Positions 34,748 through 46,809 of a stretch of 63,970 nucleotides of DNA are shown here, in pieces. The notes below the pieces were generated by a model. That model had not been told where the DNA came from, did not search any database, and saw nothing but the letters and a program-made list of their open reading frames with translations. The number at the start of each line of letters is the position of its first letter. Position 1 is the stretch's first letter. This DNA comes from Entrophospora sp. SA101 (taxonomy: Eukaryota > Glomeromycota > Glomeromycetes > Entrophosporales > Entrophosporaceae), in NCBI GenBank assembly GCA_958430865.1, contig CAUDNR010004456.1, positions 1 to 63,970 on the forward strand, read 5' to 3'. The translations under genes and the position numbers were made by a program.

Positions 34748-35160
34748 TTAATTAATACTAAATACATTATGAACTTCTTGGATATCTGCAACATTTGCTC
34801 TTGTTACTGATACAAGATATACACGACCCAATGAAGGTACATTTCTGAACGCATAATGCCTTTGGAGATCATCAACGATATTAAAATATTTTTGAAGAAC
34901 ATGAAGACCATCAGCACAAAAAAGAGATTCAGATAGAGTAGGTACAACTGCTGGAATAGCGAAACGTGGAGATAAAAACTGCCGAATGGATGTTGGATAA
35001 TTAGCACAAATTCCTGTTGAAAAATTAAATTAGAAAAAACTTTACAAATAAAAATAATATTTTTTTTAAAATCATTTTTAAACATACTAGTAATTATAAT
35101 ATTTCTTTTTGATCCATTGTTGCAACAAACCACACTCATTCCATTCTACAACCATTACCA
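34748..35160 (-). pseudogene. Decayed protein-coding remnant, unknown family
   Basis: On the minus strand from about 35015 to the stop at 34748 a frame of ~89 codons without ATG is open and protein-like: YPTSIRQFLSPRFAIPAVVP, then SESLFCADGLHVLQKYFNIV and VPSLGRVYLVSVTRANVAD. It follows a good acceptor (TTTTTCAACAG). An upstream piece reads NYSMVQAKREDYDLDPLVM (about 35215-35160, after a TTTTAG acceptor) and ends in a stop. I could not join the two in phase, so I call a remnant. Family not recognised. Confidence 0.4.
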
Positions 35161-36414
35161 AAGGATCAAGATCATAATCTTCACGTTTTGCTTGGACCAT
35201 TGAATAATTTCGTTGTTCGTTTTCCCACTAAAAGCGGAATACATCATTCTTTTTGGTCTATTGTGTTAGATATTTATGAATAAAATTCTTTTGACTTTTC
35301 TAATAAATAGAAATCATAGAAAACAACAATCATACCTGAAGGTCAACCAAGAGGAAGTTTCATATAAAGCCAAGAGAAGAAGAATGATGCAAATAATAGA
35401 AATAATGATGGACGAAAAAATAATTAAAAGGGACGAAAAAATAACAATAAGCAAAAAGAAAACAGTTGTAAAGAAATCAGCTATTGTTTCTTTCATCTTT
35501 ACTTTTTTTTTGATTAAGAAATATATCATATATGGCTAATGACTAATGTTTCAATATTATAAGCTTTCCATAATTCAGTAACGTCACTGATCAGAATAAT
35601 AGGATTGTCAATTTCTATTATATTTTAATATTAACCAATTCTCAAAACATGAGGTTCAACCTTTTAACAGGGTGTCTTGGTGGTTGGATGGTTATGTGTA
35701 ATCCCAATTTTAATTAGTAGATTGGGTCATGGTTTACCGGTAAGAAGGTTTAGCTCAAATGATAAGGTTAAATCCTTGTTGTAGATCCTTGGATTGGCTG
35801 CAAAAATATTTTCGTTTTCCAAAAATTGATAAATGGTTGTGGTTATTTTTACATCACCATATCATGTGAATTCCCATTTATATCTATTTGGCAACCAAAA
35901 AATTATCTATTTTTATTCAAAACGTCAAGGTTGAGTGAAGCAGATACTTGGCTGAAAGGAAATCGTGTTTCGCTTTAGATGTTTTTGCGTGGTGTCTATC
36001 ATTTGGTCTTTGTCTTGCTCTGACGTTTCGGACCGTTTGAAATGACCAAAAACTTATGGCCTCGCCTTGGAGCATTTACATCATTTCAAGCCAACGTAGC
36101 AAAAAAAAAGGAAAAAAACCAACTTATAACAAAGTTTTATCCTTTTGATTTTGATCTCACTCTTCCCTAACAATTCGGTTTACTAAAGTTTAACAACAAA
36201 ATGTTTAGAAAATTTGTGATTCGTTACCGTAACCGCCCCGGATTTACCGTCTCAAGTCTTTAACGAGTCTTCCTTATAACAGAATGTTTCCCGTGCATTC
36301 AAATTTGGGTAAAAAAAAAAAGAATATTACACAAAAATTACGACATTTCGAAAGGAACTGTACGTAACACGGCAACCTTTCCAAGTCGAATTTTATATAT
36401 TATATTTTTATATA
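35161..36414. other. Intergenic
   Basis: No intact gene. Around 35335-35470 the plus strand holds Asn/Lys-rich frames broken by stops. 36400-36414 directly precedes the kinase ATG. Confidence 0.4.
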
Positions 36415-37901
36415 ATGTCATATGTTAAACTATTATCATCGTTATCACAAGAAAGAGAGGATTTTGTAGATAAAATTTACGGTGAAATACTTAATAACTC
36501 TAGTGTCAATTCTGAAAGAGAAAATAGAAAAGATTATTTTTGTTCATTAGTCAAAAAAAAACAGGGAGCTTTCTGAAAACGAAAAAGAATTTTGTAAGGA
36601 AAGGTTTATTTATAATTTTGAATTAAAAAATACAAGAGATAAATTGGGCCAACCAAAAGAATGTAACAAGTGTAAATTGGCAAAATACTCTGATAGATTC
36701 TGTGAAGGTTGTATCAGTTTACAATTACAGAGTCTTTTCACCACTTGGACATCTGGAAATAACATAATTGATGATTTTATTCAACAATGTCAAATGAAAT
36801 CATCTCTGCCATATTTTATTTTAGAATGGATACCTTTTGAGCAATTTTATGATATAACAAAGTTGACAGAAGGTGGATTTAGTTCGATTTTTACTGCTAC
36901 ATGGACAAGAGGAAGAATAGTTGATTACAACGAAAATAAAAAGGAATTCACTTATTTAGAAAGGCAAAATGTAGTATTAAAAAGTTTAAATGATTCAAGC
37001 AATCCAGGAAAAGGCTTTTTTGATGAGGTTGGTAGTTGTCATTTAAAACAAAATAAATAATACTGTATTATATAATACTAATTGATTTTATATTCAATAG
37101 GCAATGAATTATTCTAAAATTAAATCAGGGTTGATTTATCCTTGTTATGGTATAACTAAATTCCCAGATAATGGAAATTATGCAATTGTTTTAGGTTATG
37201 CTCCAGAGGGAAATTTAAGGGATTATTTACAAAACAATCATTCAACATTAAAAGAAAGAATTACAATCTTTCATTTTTTATGTGCTGCATTAAATGATAT
37301 ACATCAGAAAGATTTAATCCATTGTGATTTACATAGTGGTAATATGCTTATGGATGCAGGTGGTTGTTATACTACAGATTTGGGATTATGTGGACCAGTT
37401 GATGATGAATCATCAAATAAAGTCTATGGAATTGTACCATATGTTGCACCTGAGCTATTTAGGGGTGAAAAGAACACAAAAGAAACAGATATCTATAGTG
37501 TTGGAATGTTAATGTGGGAAATATTTGCAGGTCATCCACCATTTGATGATAGAGCTCATAATCATCATTTGATTTTTAATATATGTGAAAAAGGTTTACG
37601 ACCACCAATATTACCAGGAATGCCTAAAGATTATGTGCAAATGATGCAGAGGTGCTGGGATGTGAATCCATCAAAAAGACCAACTTGTAGAGAGCTTTAT
37701 GTTTTTGCTAGAAATAAACATAACAAAATTTATAAATATAATAGTAATAATACTACTAGTGGTAGTGGTAGTGATTCACAACGAGCATACAAATCACATC
37801 CAGATGCATATCATACAAGCAGAATATTAGATGAAGAGATTGCTAAATCTAAAAGTTATACAAGTAATAGTTTGTTAAATAATCTTGATTGTAATTATTA
37901 A
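36415..37901 (+). CDS. Protein kinase of the Glomeromycotina-expanded type, with a one-base frameshift
   Basis: Exons 36415-37027 and 37101-37901 (donor GAG|GTTGGT, acceptor CAATAG). The N-terminal ~150 residues carry EREDFVDKIYGEILNN, then ENEKEFCKERF, then LGQPKECNKCKLAKYSDRFCEGC (a likely four-Cys zinc ribbon) and TTWTSGNNIIDDFIQQCQMK, a layout I associate with Rhizophagus kinases. The kinase domain has TEGGFSSIFTATW (Gly loop), NVVLKSL (VAIK Lys), IHCDLHSGN (catalytic loop; HCD instead of HRD), TTDLGLCGP (DFG equivalent DLG), VPYVAPEL and RCWDVNPSKRPT. The tail is Ser/Asn-rich. At 36553-36561 a run of nine A is one too long: the frame from the ATG stops at TGA 36574, while the rest is open. 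This is either a real break or a homopolymer sequencing error. With eight A the protein would be 470 aa. Confidence 0.8.
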
Positions 37902-38108
37902 TCGAAAATTACTATCCATTACTAACAATATTAATTAATTAATTAATAAACATTAGATTCTAGTACCAATAGCAGAAGAAAGAATTGATGAATGACTAAT
38001 TTAATCTCTATAAATTTTTTTATTTAGCTTTTTATTTATCCTTATTATTTTGAAATAATAAACTTTTCACAGTTTTGTTTGATTCTTGTTAGTATCATTA
38101 TGGTTAAT
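37902..38108. other. Kinase 3' flank
   Basis: Nothing else recognised. Confidence 0.3.
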
Positions 38109-38250
38109 TACATATGTAAACTCGACAAGTCAGTCATGTTGGGGTGAGCTCATATGACCAACTTATCAAGTAAACCGACTTATCGAATTAAATTGCTTAA
38201 ATATTAAGAAAAAGGGATGAAAGTTTTGGCTTATCGAGTTTACATATGTA
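38109..38250. mobile_element. 142-bp MITE-like inverted-repeat element
   Basis: Left end TACATATGTAAACTCGACAAG (38109) and the reverse complement of the right end, TACATATGTAAACTCGATAAG (ending 38250), agree at all but two of 23 bases. The interior repeats the GACTTATCGA phrase. No coding capacity; target duplication is not clear because the ends are themselves palindromic (TACATATGTA). Confidence 0.7.
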
Positions 38251-39440
38251 TGGCTTAACTTTTGGGCTGTTCTTGTCGGTTGGTTGCAGATAACTCACAA
38301 TAATTTGGTGCTTGTTGATTAACTAGTGTACAAATTTACTTTGGTTCTCGATTACTGCCTCTTTCCTGCACCTAGATGAATCCTGAGCACATTTAATGGT
38401 ATCAGATAACTGTAAATAAATAAAGATGCCCTTTTACAAAACTCAGAAGCTTCTATAAAGTTCCTTTTATTCACCTGTGATCAATTTATTGCCAACCGAT
38501 TGCAAACTTGCTTTAGTTTATTTATAAAACAGCTTGAGTAGCTTGCTTAACAGCCTTACATTTACAATTACAATAATACCACCAGCATTTCTGGTTAACC
38601 TTTGGACAATACTTCATTAACACCCACTAGTTAATCCAAACCTTTGCTTGCTCACTAAAACAAGTAAACATGGCTTTTTACCAAAGCTCCATGATTGTTA
38701 CCTTTTACCGTGGCACTAATTACATTTGTCGCTTTTATCAAAGCGCTTTAAACAAAGTAAATAAAGACAATAAAGAGATTGTTCCTGAATATTTTAATGC
38801 GGGTATTGGGTGATAATAAATCTCAACTTTAACATAGAATACAGAATAAGATCGATTGTTTTATCAAACGTGACAAATTTACGAGACATATATTTTTTTT
38901 GCATTGATATATTGCTTTATTTTTTTCTTTTGCTTTGGTAAAATTCGAACAAGTCGATCAAGTGGGTTTTGGTAGGTATTATTAGGAGTGAAAGTTTAAG
39001 TTTTCTGTGATCTATATACTGACACTGTATATGTCAGAATTGTGCTTTTATTTTTTAAGGAAAAAAAAAGTCCTAGACATTACTGTAATATCAAGAAATA
39101 ACTGAATAACCAACCATATGCCTTATTATTAAATTGTTATTTATATACTGTATGTAAAATGTTCACTTACATTATAGTATATTTTAAAAAGGTTTTTTTA
39201 TATATAGCATACGATATAAAGAAGGTAATTACTTCAACTCTCTTGCAAGTTATTTTCCAGGACTTAATGATGATGGATGGTCAAATTTTGAGTAGTTCTT
39301 AAAGTCACACTATTTTTTTTTGTATGTTGATATTTTGGTATTTCAATTCGTCAGTTTTTACACATTTTTGCCCCGGATTGACATATATGTGTGTGCATAT
39401 TAATTATAGTGAAGTTTTTTTGCCAAAAATCAATTCTTCC
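38251..39440. other. Intergenic with a dispersed repeat
   Basis: 38411-38625 is similar to 59487-59655 (shared phrases ACAAAACTCAGAAGCTTCTA / ACAAAATTCAAAGACTTCTA, TTTACAAT and TTGGACAATACTT). The phrase TGGTATCAGATAACTG at 38399 resembles the initiator-Met-tRNA primer site of LTR retrotransposons, so this may be an old retroelement edge. No gene. Confidence 0.45.
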
Positions 39441-39808
39441 TTATATCAAGCACTGACTGTAATATACAAGCAATGACCAGTATTCAAAACTCAAATTTAT
39501 ATTATCTTTAATGCTTAAACATCTATCTATCAATTTAATGTACTCAACATCAGAAAATGCATCCTTTGGGTTAAGAGAATTAAAAAACCTTGGCGAAATT
39601 GATGGCAAGAAATCAGCATTTTTGAACAAATCACGAAATCGCCATTTTTGAAATTTGAGGGCATGGCGCAGCAATAGGAGGTCTTTAGACCGAGCCAACC
39701 ATATGTGATATGGCCCACAATATTGTATACTTGCAGGTTTTGGTCATATACAATTATTTTTGCTCGCCGTTTAATAGTTGTTGTATCATTTATAATTTCT
39801 TCAAACAT
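39441..39808 (-). pseudogene. Frameshifted reading frame, unknown family
   Basis: From ATG at 39808 the minus strand reads MFEEIINDTTTIKRRAKIIV...NIVGHITYG. After about 39700 the protein-like sequence continues in another frame (KFQKWRFRDLFKNADFLPSI, then SLNPKDAFSDVEYIKLIDR) to a stop at 39441. A single frameshift near 39700 links them into ~120 codons. Family not recognised; possibly a multicopy lineage-specific or transposon-derived gene. Confidence 0.45.
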
Positions 39809-40272
39809 TAGATATATCTTGGTGCGTACACATCTTGGGTTACAGCTTTTACCGAACTACTTATTTTTAAAAAATTATCTGATGTTTGTGTTTTATTAAT
39901 AACAACTTTCACTTAAAACATTGAAAAATGGGCAACTTCATTTCACATACGGAAAGTATGGACCCAAATTTGCAAAGAACTTTAGATGGTTTGAGTTCTA
40001 GGCAATGATAGTACAGCATAAAATCGCATATTTAAAAGGAATCAACGCAACTAAAAATCAAAAACTTATACAATATCATTCATGGATCTATAATTACTGC
40101 CTTTATTTTATTTTTTCCATATTTTACAAATAATATTTTGCTAAACTATTTCAAGTACTGACAAAATCAATTGCCCAACAAGGTTATTGAAAACAATGAA
40201 AAAAGATTCCATAAAAAGTGTAATTGTACTTTATTACAGAATAATAAATAATAGTTAATTATTTTCTATCTT
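39809..40272. other. Intergenic
   Basis: No gene seen; includes the 3' flank of SAM50. Confidence 0.4.
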
Positions 40273-42397
40273 TCACCAGAAATTTATTCCTAAACCTAAC
40301 TGAAACCTTTTTAATTTATCAGAGGTTGTTGCAATTAACGGCAAACAAAAATTTATTTCAAATCTTAAAATGCTATTTCTGTATGCAATACCTATGCCAC
40401 CAGATATGCTAGGTGTTTTTGTCAGATTATTGAAATTGTTGAGAAAATTTCTACCTAAAAAAAAGTTTTTTATACATATAACATAAATAAATATCTTTTT
40501 ATACTAATAAGATACAAGCATATACTTACGAGGATCAAATTCTATTAAACTTCCTCCATTTACGAATAAATGACCTTTAACAGGATACTTCCTTAACTTT
40601 GGTAATGGAGTGAATAAACTAACCCCGCCCGCTAAATAAATATCACCACCTAAAGAATCCTCTGGAATATTTTATAAAATAAAGTCAGTTTGTCAATCAA
40701 TCGACCTATCAATCTAAATAATCAATATTAATCTAACTCTTTATAAATTAATTATTTCGTACTTTTATCTTCTCTTGGACCAAGACCATTTAAACTAAAT
40801 CCTCTTACAGATTGAGCACCTCCAAGGAAAAATCTATCACTGATCTTTGATTTGTCTTTTAATGGGTATAAAATTCCATTTCTTAATGAAGCACTAAAAA
40901 TCTGAGATTTTATCAAAAAAAAAATTTATTATTATATTTATTATATAACAAAGAAAATTGTCATATAAACCATACAAAGCCTTTCCCAAGTGGATAATTA
41001 ATTTGATTTTCTATTTCATTTTTAATAAAGTTTACATCTCCCCCAAATCCAGCAACTTCCTATATTATATATGTGTGTGTGTGCGTGAGATTATCAAGCA
41101 ACTTTGTATTTTATTTTATAAGTTAACGTAAAAATACCTGAAATAATTTTAAGTAATAGCCAGTAGATGGTAGCATTATATCATCACGACTATCATAAAT
41201 AAAAGTATGACTTATGGACGATTTTAGTGAATGACCTGCAGATTCGCGTATACTATAAATATTAAAGCAATTAATTTGATTAGAGTAAATGTGCAAAAGA
41301 TCTTAATAATAAATCAAATACCTTAGTGTTGCATCATTATTAATATTGCAAATTTGTCTCCAAATAAAACCATAATTTAACTCATGAAATCCTAATTTTG
41401 ATATTCCCTAAATTTTAAAAGGACAGATATTATTATTGTTGTCAAAGCAATATACATAAGTTATTATATTTAAAAAAATTGAAGAATTATGATAAACCTA
41501 CTCTCCATCTTAAGGCAGAACCTTTTAAGATTTCATCATGAGAACTGTATGATTGATTACTTTTTGTCATTCTAAACGCCGAAATGTCGATTTTGGAATC
41601 TGGATTTCCATTGATCGGTGTTGCTAAACAAAACTAAATAATATGTGAACAAAAATTATATGATACAAATATTACGTTTATTATATATATATATATATAT
41701 AAGGTTCTCACTTGGAATATATGTGAAGTTTGAGTACTAGTTGCCATATATGCTTCCAATGTTTCGGCGCCACCAAAAAGATTACGTACAGTCAATGACA
41801 AATTCTACAAAATTTATAAAAGTAAAAGCTTCCTTAATCATATGCTAAAATTTTATGAATATCTCATCACTACAATAAGAAAATTTGATCATGTCATCGG
41901 AAAAAAAGAAAAAAAAGGTTTTACCGCACTTCCAGAATCATTTCCAATTTCTGTGCCAGTTTTTATAAAAAATCTCTTATTTTCCTTTACCGACAATAAA
42001 ACATCAATTGCATCTTTCTGTGCTAATGGGTCGTTACTTGTATCAAGTAATACATCAAAATTATTGAAAATATCAAGACGGTATAACTTGTCAATGGATA
42101 TATGAATTTCATCAATAATTGAACCAAGTGTCCTAGCTTTAAGTATAGGGTTGAAAATTTGTTCTAAGAAGTTTCTACGTGTTTTTTTTACCCCGTCAAG
42201 CTTAATTAAATTAATATATAATGGAAGATCCTTAGTGTCATTGACCTAAAGTTACAAAAAAAAAGTGATTCTGAATTAGTGTGCATACAAACATAAATAT
42301 AATTAAACAAAATTAATTACATCACTACCAAATCTATTAATTTTCTTATTGCTTCTTCTTTTTTCAACTGCGATACTATATCTTCATTTATATCCAT
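40273..42397 (-). CDS. SAM50: Sorting and assembly machinery subunit 50 (Omp85 beta-barrel insertase)
   Basis: Core of the mitochondrial outer-membrane complex that folds beta-barrel proteins (Tom40, VDAC). Ten minus-strand exons give 450 aa (human 469, yeast 484): 42397-42329, 42245-41925, 41804-41712, 41633-41502, 41407-41322, 41252-41138, 41059-40976, 40901-40763, 40661-40530, 40454-40273. The N-terminus has one POTRA-like domain (LYINLIKLDGVKKTRRNFLE...IDKLYRLDIFNNFDVLLD). The barrel region shows family blocks NLSLTVRNLFGGAETLEAY, TPINGNPDSKIDISAFR, AGHSLKSSISHTFIYDSRDD, MLPSTGYYLKLFQEVAG, DRFFLGGAQSVRGFSLNG (the conserved VRGF/Y turn) and C-terminal RFEINFCLPL...FQLGLGINFW, ending in the aromatic residue usual for barrels. 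All phases agree. Exon 1's donor is TTG|GTAGTG. Divergent from the rhomboid-like gene, 213 bases apart. Likely functional. Confidence 0.94.
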
Positions 42398-42610
42398 TTT
42401 TTGCAATGATGGTTTTTTTTAATTCTTGAATTATTGAAATTTAACTGATTATCATTAAAAATTTTTAAAAACCACTATCGATTTTTGAATTTGCCCTGCG
42501 AAAATTCCTAAATAACTGTTCAGGTGATCTTGAACTTTTTAAATTTAAAATTGTTCTGTAATTTTTAATTTATTAAAAAAAATTTTTTAATTTACGCGAT
42601 CTTTGTCAAT
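42398..42610. promoter_or_regulatory. Shared divergent promoter region of SAM50 and the rhomboid-like gene
   Basis: 213 bases separate the two start codons on opposite strands. Rich in A/T tracts (AAATTTAAAATT). No specific factor site identified; promoter function is inferred from position alone. Confidence 0.55.
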
Positions 42611-44114
42611 ATGTCACAAGTTCAAAGAAACATACCTTCATTTTCAACGGTTACCTCCAGTTTTAAATCTTATATATTGTCTTTACCACTTTTAACAACC
42701 ATAATTGCTTGTATTTCTATAATTTTTTATATAATTGATGCTACTGGCAGTAATATAATATATAATGCCTTAGCTTTGGAACCTGAAAGTTTCTTTGAAG
42801 GACAAAGTAGGTTTGATTTAAAGAATAACTCATAAAATAAATCCCAATAAATAAATATACAAAATTTGGCTAAAAACTACTTGATATATGTGCGTGGTTT
42901 TTTTATTAAATCAATAAAATAGTATGGCGTCTGTTCACTTATCCATTACCGCATTTTTCTCTTGGTCATATCCTCTTCAATTTGCTTGCCTTTTTACCAT
43001 TGAGTACAACTATTGAGCATACAATTGGAACTTTAGAATATTTATATGTTCTAATAACCATATTTACAATAATGTCTGGTTCGTTCTATTTGATTGGCTC
43101 ATTAATTTTTGATTATAAATCAATGATGGTAGGAGGTTTAAGCACTTGGGTATTTGGAGTTGTAGTATGGGAAAGTAGAGAATTAGCTGGAAAAGAGAGA
43201 GAGTAATTATTAATTTAAGCTTCAAGTTCGATATAATTATACCTTTGAATCATAAATAAACAAATAATAATTGTTGTTATTACAGTATTTTTGGACTTTT
43301 TAAAGTTCCAGCACACTTTTATCCAATAGTGTTACTATTAATAATGGTAATTTTGTTCTCTCGTATGTGGTTTGTTAGTTTTTTATGTGGATTATTTTCG
43401 GGATATTTTTGTAAGTAAAAAAACAAAAAAAGATTGATAATTATATCTTGTAATTTTTAATCATTGAAACATTTCACTAAAATCATTTGATCCAAATATT
43501 TTGAAAAGATTCATTTGGTTATATATCTTGTATTCTACCATCTTCTGGCTTTTTCTCTCAACTTGAAAATAAAACAGCCCTTTCTAGACTTGTAAATTTT
43601 CGTGGATTTATCAAAGCGGAAGAGGGTAGTAGAGGTGGATGGTGGTTACCACTTTGGAATGAGGATACATTAGAAGAACCTTTAGAATCATCCAATGATG
43701 TTATATATGAGGAACATGAAGAACATGAAGAACATGAAGAACATGAGGAACATCAAGAACACGAGGAACAAAATGACGATAATAATTTAGCCTCATTAAA
43801 TGCCGAGTATGTTTTTCAAAAAAGTCCCTTAAAATCAACTTATATTTTACATGTTAATAATAGTACTAATTTTTTATTTTATATACATGTGATTAAAACA
43901 AATTACAAAATTCAGAGAAAATAATCATTCAGAATCTCATAACTTGACAACAAATTCAATTTTTGTTGTATCATCAAACTCTTCTACTCCAGAAGCAACA
44001 TCACCACTAACAACTACCACAATGACTGATCCTATTTTAAACAGCTCGACAACCAATGTTACGTTAACATCTGAAAATAATACAAAAGACGTTCAACTAG
44101 TGGCAGCAGAATAA
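42611..44114 (+). CDS. Rhomboid-family membrane protein (Rbd2-like), catalytic His not seen
   Basis: Five exons, 42611-42806, 42923-43202, 43286-43410, 43509-43806, 43916-44114; 365 aa. Membrane segments include LLTTIIACISIIFYII, HILFNLLAFLPLSTTI, VLITIFTIMSGSFYLIGSLI, GGLSTWVFGVVVW, FYPIVLLLIMVILFSR and WFVSFLCGLFSGYF. Rhomboid marks are WRLFTYPLPHFSLGHILFN (loop and TM2 with H-x3-N) and MMVGGLSTWVFG (GxS active-site Ser). The GH motif of the last helix, which supplies the catalytic His, is not visible: the helix reads SFLCGLFSGYF. It may be an inactive rhomboid, or the His lies outside my alignment. Fungal Rbd2 sits in the Golgi and cleaves SREBP-type factors. The cytosolic tail has a Trp-rich patch (GGWWLPLWN), an EEH/EEHEEHE repeat and a Ser/Thr-rich end. 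Confidence 0.8.
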
Positions 44115-44713
44115 TTAAAAGACAATTTTGTAAATAATTTAATGTCTTAATTAATAAGAATATTCATGAATACGATATCATATAAAGGTTTTAGTGCTAT
44201 TTTTAAAGTTGTAAAAACAGTATTTGTATATTAAGTACATTTTAATAATAGTAATAACCATCACCATATCAATTCAATTACATATTTGATAAATCATCCG
44301 TATCCTTAAATTTAAACTTATTTTTTTTACAATGCTAATAAATTTAATGATAATGATAAAAAGTATAATGTAATGTGAATATAATTATTAAATTAAATTT
44401 AATATTATTAACAGTAACGATCCATAGTCAATGACAAATAATTTATGATAAATCAACCATAAAATATTACAATCAATTCAACAACCATTTAATAACTATA
44501 AATAAACAAATTCATCCATAGTAATGTTCCATTGTGTAAATGCTATCATACATTAAAAATTTTTTTGTGGTAATACTATATACACGCATATGTATATGTA
44601 ATATAAGTATTAAATTTTTTGAAATATAATAATATCAAAAAAAAATTTCCAACCCATTATTATTAACTCACTAATATAATCAATTTATTATTCTTAATAT
44701 TATTTCAAAGGAC
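44115..44713. other. Intergenic between convergent genes
   Basis: AT-rich 3' flanks; no gene or repeat of note. Confidence 0.45.
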
Positions 44714-44787
44714 TTATATCTTTCGTTTTTTGACATTCTTCGATTTACCCTTATTATTACCATCGTTATCTGTAGATACTTTTGTCA

Positions 44788-44823
<36 letters not shown>

Positions 44824-45581
44824 CGTCCACCACCACCACCACCTCACTTTCTTCCTTTTCTTCAACACGAACTTTACGTTTTGATGATGGCAATGCAGCT
44901 GCAGCTGCACTAGTTGAAGGCATATCAACTGGATCAAGATCATCACTACAATTTGATAAATCATCACTGTTGTCTTCTTCATCCTCCTCATCAGGTTGGT
45001 AATCTTCCTCGTCAGTATCTCCTTCAGAAAAGATTACCTATTTTAAATATGTAAATACACACGTGCATATATATAATATGTATCATGATATTATTAATTA
45101 ATAAAAAATGACAATATATTAATTGGTTACTAACATCTTTTAAAAAATAATTAACACCGCCTTCCATCTCATCATCAACAACATCAACATCATCATCGTC
45201 GTCGTCATCGGATTCATCCTCTGAAAAACTTCTTGTTGGTAAATCTTCTGGAAATGCGACTGATTTTCCTTTATCCTTTGGCTTACTTGCACTTTCAACA
45301 TTTAAGTTGTCATTTACTGGCTCTTCTTCGTCACTAGCTCCCTACAAATATTGTATATAAATAAATAATTCATTCATTAGTATGATATACATTATATATA
45401 TATATATATGGCTTGATACTAATATGATACAAATATTTAGTTCTCATAATGATTTTTTCTACCTGATTTTTATCTTGTTCAGATTCAGATCCTCCTTCGT
45501 CATCTACATTGGAACCACTTGATTCCAATTCACTTAATTCGTCTTCATCATCATCACCTTCCTCTCCATCAGCAGAATCTG

Positions 45582-45628
<47 letters not shown>

Positions 45629-46568
45629 ACAAAAAAGAAAATGATAAATTATTCCCAATTAATTTATCTCAAGGTTTACAAATCCAAACATTTTTACCAG
45701 TTTAATCTAACCTGCATGACCATTTGATTGCGCAACATCATCTTCCTCATATTCCTCATCTACATCACTTTCATCTTCAGAATCAATCATTACTCCATCC
45801 CTTTGTTATTATTGTTGTATCATAATCATCATTATTATTTAACAAAGCTCCACAAAACAATAAATAGTGTTAATAATATTATTAATAACTTACTTAGTCT
45901 TTGCATCAAGTGTATAAAGTTGCGGTACGGTTTCAAATACTTTGACTCGATAATTTGTCCTTTTTGTTACTGGACAATCAATTAAACTCAAATGTTTAAG
46001 ATTCGTTAAGTTTTTCTTGATTTAATAAATTGGTATATTAATATTAATCATTATTCTTAAACAAAATAAAAAATTCATATAGAAATAAAGAAAGAAAACG
46101 AAACAAATCATTTTACCAATGGCTCAAGTTCTGCATATTCATTTATTCTGTTATTACTCAAATCAAGATGATTTAAATTTTCAAGTTTTGCCTGTGATAA
46201 AGCTATTAAACCACTTGCAATTTTATTATCTGCCATTGTAAGCTATATAAGTACATGTGAGTATATATTTTTTAAAAGAATTATAATCTGTATATTTATA
46301 TTTTATTATATAGATACTGTACCCTCCTAAGTTTTGATAATGTAGGAAAACCTTCTATAGAGTGTAGGAGAGTATTGTTCATTGAAAGAGATCTAAGGTT
46401 AATCAACTCGTTAAGTGGTGTAAAATCTTTACTACTATTATTACTATTATTAATAGTAGTAGTAATGTTAGCAAGGTTCATTATTTTCTTATTATCAAGA
46501 ATGAGTTCCTCTACTTCATTAGGATCTTCATATTGTTGAAGTAATTTTTTTAACTCTTGGTCTATCAT
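44714..46568 (-). CDS. ANP32-like acidic leucine-rich-repeat nuclear protein
   Basis: Seven minus-strand exons: 46568-46323, 46242-46117, 46015-45894, 45800-45712, 45578-45463, 45341-45135, 45037-44714; 409 aa in one frame. The N-terminal ~170 residues are LRRs: VEELILDNKKIMNLAN, LRSLSMNNTLLHSIEGFPTL, LTMADNKIASGLIALSQ, LENLNHLDLSNNRI and LTNLKHLSLIDCPVTKRTNY, then RVKVFETVPQLYTLD, the ANP32 LRR cap. The rest is acidic (DEDELSELES, DDDDDDDVDVVDDEMEGG, EEDYQPDEEDEEDNSDDL) and ends in a basic signal (KSKNVKKRKI). ANP32 proteins act as histone chaperones and phosphatase-2A inhibitors; the chaperone-like role is inferred. The LRR part holds an Asn/Ser insert (INNSNNSSK) in repeat 1. CAT/ATC repeats in the last exon encode the Asp runs. 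Confidence 0.88.
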
Positions 46569-46809
46569 TTTTTTTTTTTTTTGTTATTTTAAAATAATTG
46601 TGATTATTGTTCTTTCACTTTTCCTTCACAAGACAAAAAAAAAAGAGTAACAACGCGTTTTTTGTTAATGTAGTTATTATAATATATTATAAAAGCAAAA
46701 TAAGAATGGGAAAATGAGAAAATAAAATGGAGAATATCATAGTAACAAATCACGTGTGTATAAATCATGTGATCGCATCAATTTTATTTAATGTTAATAT
46801 TAATGATTT
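46569..46809. promoter_or_regulatory. Short spacer: ANP32-like promoter and TDP1 3' flank
   Basis: 241 bases between two same-strand genes; must hold both the 3' end of TDP1 and the promoter of the ANP32-like gene. No defined motif seen. Confidence 0.4.

Noticed and set aside
35740..35800. tRNA-like stretch (GGTTTAGCTCAAATGATAAGG ... TTAAATCC)
   Set aside because: Resembles box A, but the box-B-like part is far too close and no cloverleaf with an acceptor stem forms. No tRNA called.
36553..36561. Splitting the kinase into two genes at the frameshift
   Set aside because: The N-terminal family pattern continues across the A-run in the shifted frame, so one gene with a one-base error or mutation is simpler.
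41842..42105. 87-codon plus-strand ORF
   Set aside because: Antisense to the well-supported SAM50 exon 2.
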